A program made the translations under genes and the position numbers. This document shows, one piece after another, positions 57,625 to 64,000 of a stretch of 64,000 nucleotides of DNA. The notes beneath the pieces are model-generated. The model made no database searches and had not been told where the DNA came from. It worked only from the letters and a program-made list of their open reading frames with translations. The stretch lies in the NCBI RefSeq assembly GCF_001427785.1, contig NZ_LMHM01000016.1, forward strand, positions 74,652-138,651. Reading direction: 5' to 3'. The first letter of the stretch is position 1. Each line of letters begins with the position of its first letter. Source of the DNA: Lysobacter sp. Root690. Its GTDB lineage: Bacteria > Pseudomonadota > Gammaproteobacteria > Xanthomonadales > Xanthomonadaceae.

Positions 57625-60048
57625 ATGCCGTCCTCTTCATCGCCTGACGTCGCCATGGCCGCGCGCCATGCCGCGCCCGCCGCGGTGGGCGGGCGGCGTT
57701 GGCGACGTCGTGGCCTGAAAGCGCTGCTAGCGCTGTTGCTGCTGGCGATCGCGGCGATGCTGCTCGATCTCGCGTTTCCGTTACCGTTGCCGAAAGCGCG
57801 CGATGCCGGCGCGGTGGTGGTCGCGCGCGACGGCACGCCGCTGCGCGCGTTCGCCGATCGCGACGGCGTGTGGCGCTATCCGGTCGATGCGGCCAAGGTG
57901 TCGCCGCTGTATCTGCAGGCGCTGTTGAATTACGAAGACCGCTGGTTCTGGAAGCATCCGGGCATCAACCCGGTGGCGATGCTGCGCGCGGCCGGGCAAT
58001 GGGCGCGCAGCGGGCGGGTGGTGTCGGGCGGATCGACCTTGACCATGCAGGTCGCGCGCATTCTCGATGCGCAGCCGGGGCAGAACCGGCGCAGCCTGTG
58101 GTCGAAATCGCGGCAGATGCTGCGCGCATTGCAACTCGAGGTGCATCTGAGCAAGCCGCAGATCCTCGCCCTGTACCTCAATCGCGCGCCGTTCGGCGGC
58201 ACCGTCGAAGGCGTGGAAGCGGCGAGTTGGGCCTACCTGGGCAAGCCGTCCTCGCGTCTGTCGCATGCCGAAGCCGCGTTGCTGACGGTGCTGCCGCAAT
58301 CGCCGAGCCGGCTGCGTCCGGATCGCGAGCCCGAACGCGCGCGTGTCGCCCGCGACAAGGTGCTCGCGCGCATGGCCGCGTTGGGTGTGTGGTCGCGCGC
58401 GCAGGTCGAGGATGCGCGGGTCGAACCGGTGGTCGCGCGCTCGCTGCAACCGCCGCGCTACGCGCCCTTGCTCGCGCAGCGCCTGCGCTTCGCCGATCCA
58501 AAGACGGCGCGGGTGCTGTCGACGATCGATCTGCCGTTGCAGCGCACCTTGGAGGATCGGGTCGCGGCGTACTTTTCCAGCTTGCCCGAACGCACCTCAG
58601 CGGCGCTGCTGGTGGTCGACAACGCGAGTCTTGAAGCGCGCGCCTACGTGGGTTCGGTGACCTTCGGCGACGCCGCGCGCCTCGGCCACGTCGACATGGT
58701 CCAGGCCTGGCGTTCGCCGGGCTCGACCCTCAAGCCGTTTTTGTACGGACTCGCGCTCGACGACGGCCTGATCCATTCGGAAAGCCTGTTCGTCGACGCG
58801 CCGCAATCCTTCCACGGTTATCGGCCGGGCAATTTCGATGCCGCCTTCAACGGCCCGGTCGGCGCGGCGACCGCGTTGCGGCTGTCGCTCAATGTGCCCG
58901 CGGTGGATCTGCTCGATCGGGTCGGCCCGGTGCGATTCTCGGCGCGGCTCGCGCATGCCGGCATCGACCTGCAATGGCCGCGCGGCGCGCAGCCGAATCT
59001 GGCGATGATCCTCGGCGGCACCGGCGCGCGATTGGAAGATCTGGTCGGCGCGTATGCGGCGTTCAATCGTGAAGGCGTCGCCGGACGCGTGCGCTATCAA
59101 CCCGATGCGCCGGTGCTGGAACGGCGGCTGATGTCGCCGGGCGCGGCCTGGATCGTGCGCGAGATTCTCGAAGCCAATCCGCGCCCGGGCAGCGTCGAAC
59201 AGACGCTCGATGCGAGCGGCCGCCCGCGCGTGGCCTGGAAGACCGGCACCAGTTACGGCTTCCGCGATGCCTGGGCCTTGGGCAGCACGCGGCGCTACAC
59301 GGTCGGAGTCTGGGTCGGCCGGCCCGACGGCACGCCGCTGCCGGGCCAGTACGGCGCGGTGACCGCGCTGCCGCTGTTGTTCGAAGTGATCGACAGTCTG
59401 CCGCGCCAGCGCGGCGACGCGACGCCGCGACCGCAGCCGGCCGATGTCGAACAGATCGAGGTGTGCTGGCCGCTCGGCCTGCCGCCGGATCCGAGCGCGC
59501 CGCAGCTATGCCATCGGCGCATGCAGGCCTGGACGCTGGACGGCTCGGTGCCGCCGACCCTGGCCGAGCGCGACGCGCGGCTTTGGAATGCCGGGGTCGA
59601 GCGCTACGAGGTCGATGCGCGCAGCGGCTTGCGAGTGTCGGCCGATTGCGCCAAGCCTCACGAACGCAAGGCGCTGGAACTGGCGCGCTGGCCGGCGCTG
59701 GCGTCGCCCTGGCTCGCCGCCGATACGCGCAAGGCCGCGCGCTTGCCGGCGCTGTCGCCCGATTGCATCGACGACGGCCGCGACGCGATCGAAGAGCTGC
59801 GTATCGAAGGCATCGACGATCTCGCCACCCTGGCGCGCGCGCCGGGCAATGCGACGCCGCTGCGCCTGTCGCTGCGCGCGCTCGGCAGCGACGCGCGGGT
59901 ACGTTGGCTGCTCGACGGTCGGCTGATCGGCGAATCGCAGGGCCGCGCGCGTTTCGATCACGATTTCGGCGAGGTCGGCGATCACACCTTGACCGCATTG
60001 GCCGATACCGGCGCGTGGTCGCGGATCAGGTTCCGGGTGTTGCGATGA
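57625..60048 (+). CDS. pbpC: Penicillin-binding protein 1C (PbpC)
   Basis: 807 residues. A basic N-terminus and one membrane anchor (about 30-50) precede the GT51 glycosyltransferase domain, with catalytic Glu104 in NYEDRWFWKHPG and GGSTLTMQ. The transpeptidase domain has STLK (Ser367, Lys370), SLN (421-423) and KTG (539-541). A C-terminal BiPBP_C domain follows (about 715-807). It polymerises and cross-links peptidoglycan, probably as a repair enzyme paired with alpha-2-macroglobulin. ATG 57625 has no strong ribosome binding site; the in-frame ATG at 57655 is an alternative. Confidence 0.95.
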   Translation: MPSSSSPDVAMAARHAAPAAVGGRRWRRRGLKALLALLLLAIAAMLLDLAFPLPLPKARDAGAVVVARDGTPLRAFADRDGVWRYPVDAAKVSPLYLQALLNYEDRWFWKHPGINPVAMLRAAGQWARSGRVVSGGSTLTMQVARILDAQPGQNRRSLWSKSRQMLRALQLEVHLSKPQILALYLNRAPFGGTVEGVEAASWAYLGKPSSRLSHAEAALLTVLPQSPSRLRPDREPERARVARDKVLARMAALGVWSRAQVEDARVEPVVARSLQPPRYAPLLAQRLRFADPKTARVLSTIDLPLQRTLEDRVAAYFSSLPERTSAALLVVDNASLEARAYVGSVTFGDAARLGHVDMVQAWRSPGSTLKPFLYGLALDDGLIHSESLFVDAPQSFHGYRPGNFDAAFNGPVGAATALRLSLNVPAVDLLDRVGPVRFSARLAHAGIDLQWPRGAQPNLAMILGGTGARLEDLVGAYAAFNREGVAGRVRYQPDAPVLERRLMSPGAAWIVREILEANPRPGSVEQTLDASGRPRVAWKTGTSYGFRDAWALGSTRRYTVGVWVGRPDGTPLPGQYGAVTALPLLFEVIDSLPRQRGDATPRPQPADVEQIEVCWPLGLPPDPSAPQLCHRRMQAWTLDGSVPPTLAERDARLWNAGVERYEVDARSGLRVSADCAKPHERKALELARWPALASPWLAADTRKAARLPALSPDCIDDGRDAIEELRIEGIDDLATLARAPGNATPLRLSLRALGSDARVRWLLDGRLIGESQGRARFDHDFGEVGDHTLTALADTGAWSRIRFRVLR

Positions 60049-60088
60049 GTGGCGATCCTCGAGGTGATCGCGCGCTAAGACCTTAGGC

Positions 60089-60757
60089 TCAGCGCTGTTT
60101 GCGACGTTCGTCCAGCGACACGACTTTGTCGCCGGAACCGCTCTGCGACGTTGCGTTGTTCGACGCCGCTTTTTTTGACGATGCGTTTGCCGATGGCGCG
60201 GATGTCCCCGACGTAACCGACGGCTTGTTATCCGCACGTTTGCGGCGTAACCGCTGCAACGCCCACGGCAGCACGCCCCAGGCAGTGCGACCGTCCAGCG
60301 GCGCGATCGGCAGCAGGTTGAGGATCGCGTTCAACAGGTTCATCGGCCCCCATACCAGCACGACCGCGCCCAGCGGCAAGCGCAGCGGTTCGGCCAGGTG
60401 CGGGCTCAGCAGCGACAACGCGATCGCCAGCGCGAACAGCAGCATCTGCGCGCCGACGCCGCCCCAGGCGACCGCGATCTCCTGGCCGGGCGTGCGCGCG
60501 GCTTCGTAGCTGCACAGGCCGTGCAACGGAAAAATCCGCAGCGCGTACACCCGCAAGCGGTTGTGCCGCGCGACCCAGGCGTGGCCAGCCTCGTGGGCGA
60601 CGATCAGCGACAGATAAGCGGCGATGCCGCTCATCACCGTGGCCGGATCGCGACTGAACAACAGCGCCAGCAACACGATCAGCAACACCGACCAGTGAAA
60701 GCTCACCGGCGCGCCGAACAGGCGGAACAAGGTCGGTTCGCTACGGTCGGTCGACAT
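60089..60757 (-). CDS. M50-family (site-2-protease-like) membrane metalloprotease
   Basis: 222 residues. Membrane segments at about 22-35, 42-62, 95-118 and 128-150; zinc motif HEAGH (55-59); the distal ligand Asp155 in LLPIAPLDGR. The C-terminal 55 residues are Ser/Asn/Lys-rich and probably disordered in the cytoplasm. There is no PDZ or CBS domain, so it is one of the small M50 proteins of unknown substrate. It converges with pbpC and has no operon partner. Confidence 0.88.
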   Translation of the reverse strand: MSTDRSEPTLFRLFGAPVSFHWSVLLIVLLALLFSRDPATVMSGIAAYLSLIVAHEAGHAWVARHNRLRVYALRIFPLHGLCSYEAARTPGQEIAVAWGGVGAQMLLFALAIALSLLSPHLAEPLRLPLGAVVLVWGPMNLLNAILNLLPIAPLDGRTAWGVLPWALQRLRRKRADNKPSVTSGTSAPSANASSKKAASNNATSQSGSGDKVVSLDERRKQR

Positions 60758-60858
60758 CGGCGTTCACAAACGAGGGGGTCGGGTTCACCGCGGCATGGTA
60801 GCGCGAGCTTGCGAGCGGTGCCGCAGGCGCGTGGGGTCAGGGATGGGGCACTGCCTGA

Positions 60859-62046
<1,188 letters not shown>

Positions 62047-62089
62047 TCCGCAAGCGGTTTCGGGCTAGGCAAACACTGCGCGCAAACAA

Positions 62090-62120
62090 ACAACCCCGAG
62101 TTCGGCGGGGTTGTTTTTTT
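62090..62120 (+). terminator. Intrinsic terminator after the deaminase gene
   Basis: ACAACCCCG-AGTTCGG-CGGGGTTGT followed by seven T residues. The minus side has only AACAAACAAA complement, so it may also end the converging ferritin-like gene. Confidence 0.92.
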
Positions 62121-62150
62121 GATGCATCCGGATGCGACTGGGTGCGTCGC

Positions 62151-62738
62151 TCAGCGGCCGGTCCAGCCATCGAGCATGTCGGCCAGTTCGTCGGCGTGTT
62201 CTTCTTCCTGCGCCAGGATGCTTTCCATCATGCGCTTGGTGGTGGTGTCCTTGTCGCCGATGAAGTTGATGATCTCGCGGTAGCTGTCGATCGCGATGCG
62301 TTCGGCGACCAGATCCTCCTTGACCATGTCGCGCAGGTCGCTGCCCTCGACGTATTCGGCGTGCGAGCGCTTGGACAGCACATCGGGGTTGAGGTCGGGT
62401 TCGCCGCCGAGTTGCACGATGCGTTCGGCGATCAGGTCGGCGTGCGCCTGTTCTTCGTTGGCGTGCTCGAGGAATTCGGATTTGACCGCGTCGGCCATCA
62501 GCCCGCTGGCCATGAAGTAGTGGCGCTTGTAGCGCAGCACGCAGACGATCTCGGTCGCCAGGGCCTCGTTGAGCAACCGGATCACCGCTTCGCGGTCGGC
62601 GGTGTAGCTGTCGGTGATCGCGCCGTCCTCGATGTGCTTGCGGGCGCGGGCGCGGATGGCGGCGATATCGGTCACGAAGGCCGACGGTTTCGCGGCGGGT
62701 TTGTGAGCAGATAGCTTGCTGACGGGCTTGGCGGACAT
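62151..62738 (-). CDS. Ferritin-like / bacterioferritin-type protein
   Basis: 195 residues. A Lys/Ala/Ser-rich N-terminal tail of about 25 residues precedes a four-helix ferritin-like domain with di-iron ligand patterns (NEALATEIVCVLRYKRHYF, EHANEEQAHADL, DLVAERIAIDSY, ILAQEEEHADEL). It probably binds or oxidises iron. The basic N-terminal tail recalls Dps proteins that bind DNA, which is inference. ATG 62738 follows AGGAGA. A peroxiredoxin gene lies upstream on the same strand, suggesting shared oxidative-stress duty. Confidence 0.9.
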   Translation of the reverse strand: MSAKPVSKLSAHKPAAKPSAFVTDIAAIRARARKHIEDGAITDSYTADREAVIRLLNEALATEIVCVLRYKRHYFMASGLMADAVKSEFLEHANEEQAHADLIAERIVQLGGEPDLNPDVLSKRSHAEYVEGSDLRDMVKEDLVAERIAIDSYREIINFIGDKDTTTKRMMESILAQEEEHADELADMLDGWTGR

Positions 62739-62847
62739 GACGTCTCCTGGCAGTCGGGGGAAGGGCAGGGAACCTCGGCTTGCGTGATGGGTGGGAAGAA
62801 GCGGGCCCGGATGCGTTCCGGGCCCGCGGTGATCGGACCTGTTTGAG

Positions 62848-63324
62848 TCAGACCTGTTCGAGCATGTACTCGGCCGAGGACACGCGGTACTCACCGGGCT
62901 CCTCGACATGCAGTTGCTTGACCACGCCGTCGTCGACATACAGCGCGAAGCGCTTGGCGCGGGTGCCCATGCCGTAGGCGCTGGCGTCGAGTTCCAGGCC
63001 GAGCGCGCGGGTCAGGTCGCCGTTGCCGTCGGACAGCATGATCATGCCCTCGGGCACGTGCTGGCTCTGCGCCCAGGCCTGCATCACGAACGGGTCGTTG
63101 ACCGCGAGGCAGGCCACTTCGATGCCCTTGGCGCGGAAGTCCTCGAAATGCTGGACGAACCCGGGCAGGTGCTTTTCCGAGCAGGTCGGGGTGAAGGCGC
63201 CGGGCACCGCGAACAGCACCGCCTTGCGGCCGTCGAACAGGGCCCGGGTGTCGACCGCTTCGATGCCCTGGTTGATGCGCTTGAGTACGACTTCGGGCAG
63301 GCGTTCGCCGACCTGGATGCTCAT
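62848..63324 (-). CDS. Peroxiredoxin, Prx5 type
   Basis: 158 residues of the thioredoxin fold. The peroxidatic Cys48 lies in PGAFTPTCSEKHLPGF, diagnostic of Prx5/AhpE-like 'redoxin' enzymes; a second Cys72 lies in VACLAVNDPFVM. It reduces hydroperoxides using thiol donors. AGGAGA precedes the ATG. It is followed 109 bases later by the ferritin-like gene on the same strand, a pairing that makes sense because both limit iron-driven oxidative damage. Confidence 0.95.
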   Translation of the reverse strand: MSIQVGERLPEVVLKRINQGIEAVDTRALFDGRKAVLFAVPGAFTPTCSEKHLPGFVQHFEDFRAKGIEVACLAVNDPFVMQAWAQSQHVPEGMIMLSDGNGDLTRALGLELDASAYGMGTRAKRFALYVDDGVVKQLHVEEPGEYRVSSAEYMLEQV

Positions 63325-63485
63325 GGGGTTCTCCTGATAGTGGGTGCGAGTCTAGGCAGGCGGGTCTAAACACCGCGTCAACGACTTGAAATCGCGGTCA
63401 TAGTCGCCATGCTGTCGGGTTAATGATGCGTCAAGGCGGGCTGGGCGGACAGCGCCGCGGCCGCGCGACGCCGCCGGAGCGATCG

Positions 63486-64000
63486 ATGCAGTTCAAGGAT
63501 TACTACGAAACTTTGGGTCTTGAGCCCAGCGCGGGCGAAGCCGAGATCAAGACGGCGTATCGCCGGCTTGCGCGCAAGTACCATCCCGACGTCAGCAAGG
63601 AGGCCGGCGCGGAGGAAAAATTCAAGGCGGTCAACGAAGCTTACGAGGCGCTGCGCGATCCGCAGAAGCGCACCGCCTACGATCAACTGCGCGCGCGCGG
63701 TTATCGGCCGGGCGACGAGGTGCAGGCGCCTCCGGGCGGCTTCGGTGGCGGCTATGGCGGCGGCAATCCGGATTTCGAGGAAATCTTCGCCGGCGGCGGC
63801 GCGGGCGGCGGCTTCAGCGACTTCTTCGAGAACCTGTTCGGTCGTGGCCGTTCGGCCGGTGGCGGCTTCGGCGGCAACCCCGGCGCGCGTCCGGCGCCGC
63901 CGCGCGGCGACACCCGCGCCAAGTTGGCGATCTCGCTGGAACTGGTCCACGAAGGCGGCAGTGTCCGCATTTCGGTCAACAACAAGACCCTGGACGTGCG
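63486..64000 (+). CDS. DnaJ-class co-chaperone, CbpA-like (partial, runs off window)
   Basis: 171 codons are visible. J-domain with HPD (33-35, [13 protein letters not shown]), a Gly/Phe-rich linker (about 83-135), then the start of the C-terminal substrate-binding beta domain ([19 protein letters not shown]). No Cys-rich zinc finger follows the G/F region, so it is a type II J-protein such as CbpA. It stimulates DnaK ATPase. The 3' end is missing because the window stops. Confidence 0.92.
   Translation, partial: MQFKDYYETLGLEPSAGEAEIKTAYRRLARKYHPDVSKEAGAEEKFKAVNEAYEALRDPQKRTAYDQLRARGYRPGDEVQAPPGGFGGGYGGGNPDFEEIFAGGGAGGGFSDFFENLFGRGRSAGGGFGGNPGARPAPPRGDTRAKLAISLELVHEGGSVRISVNNKTLDV

Overview
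The window is a GC-rich, densely packed stretch of a gammaproteobacterial chromosome, most likely from Lysobacter or a close relative in the Xanthomonadaceae. This rests on the long NAD-dependent DNA ligase, Gln at GyrA position 83 (also known from Stenotrophomonas), the smc-zipA-ligA neighbourhood, Xanthomonad-type intergenic repeats, and several secreted M4 and S8 proteases. No lineage marker was tested by database search. No rRNA, tRNA, CRISPR array, IS element or prophage was seen.

Layout. 1-5062: a partial gene end, a LacI-family regulator, and a minus-strand group of a BlaI-type repressor, a BlaR1-like M56 membrane protease carrying ankyrin repeats, and a beta-lactamase-fold serine hydrolase. 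5318-13846: housekeeping genes smc, zipA, ligA and epmA, with a tandemly repeated non-coding element between zipA and ligA. 13951-15647: two tandem DUF3011 secreted proteins. 15808-20485: mtnA and gyrA, separated by palindromic repeats. 20613-35521: a complete myo-inositol catabolic locus. Two Gfo/Idh/MocA dehydrogenases and an RpiR regulator lie on the minus strand. Divergently on the plus strand lie a sugar ABC transporter (lipoprotein, permease, ATPase), a fused iolC, iolD, iolE, iolB, the semialdehyde dehydrogenase and an OprB-type porin. A 16-bp palindrome containing GGAA-N6-TTCC sits in the divergent promoter region. 35907-41977: YceI, an S8 protease with a ricin-type lectin tail, a DHA2 efflux protein, a DUF1428 protein and a small unknown. 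42353-49264: three paralogous M4 metalloproteases in a row. Each has a near-identical terminator, and each has a conserved 36-bp module about 290-330 bp upstream of its start. 50220-60048: a thioester-type alpha-2-macroglobulin, two related lipoproteins, and PbpC. 60089-64000: an M50 protease, an adenine/adenosine deaminase, a ferritin-like protein, a Prx5-type peroxiredoxin and the start of a DnaJ-like co-chaperone that runs off the window.

How the parts fit. The inositol locus covers uptake across both membranes and conversion to central intermediates, with its own regulator. The alpha-2-macroglobulin and PbpC form the known periplasmic defence and repair pairing, here with two extra lipoproteins between them. 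The three M4 proteases look like a co-regulated exoprotease set. The least conventional items are the M56-ankyrin fusion with its paired operator copies and the shared upstream module of the M4 genes.
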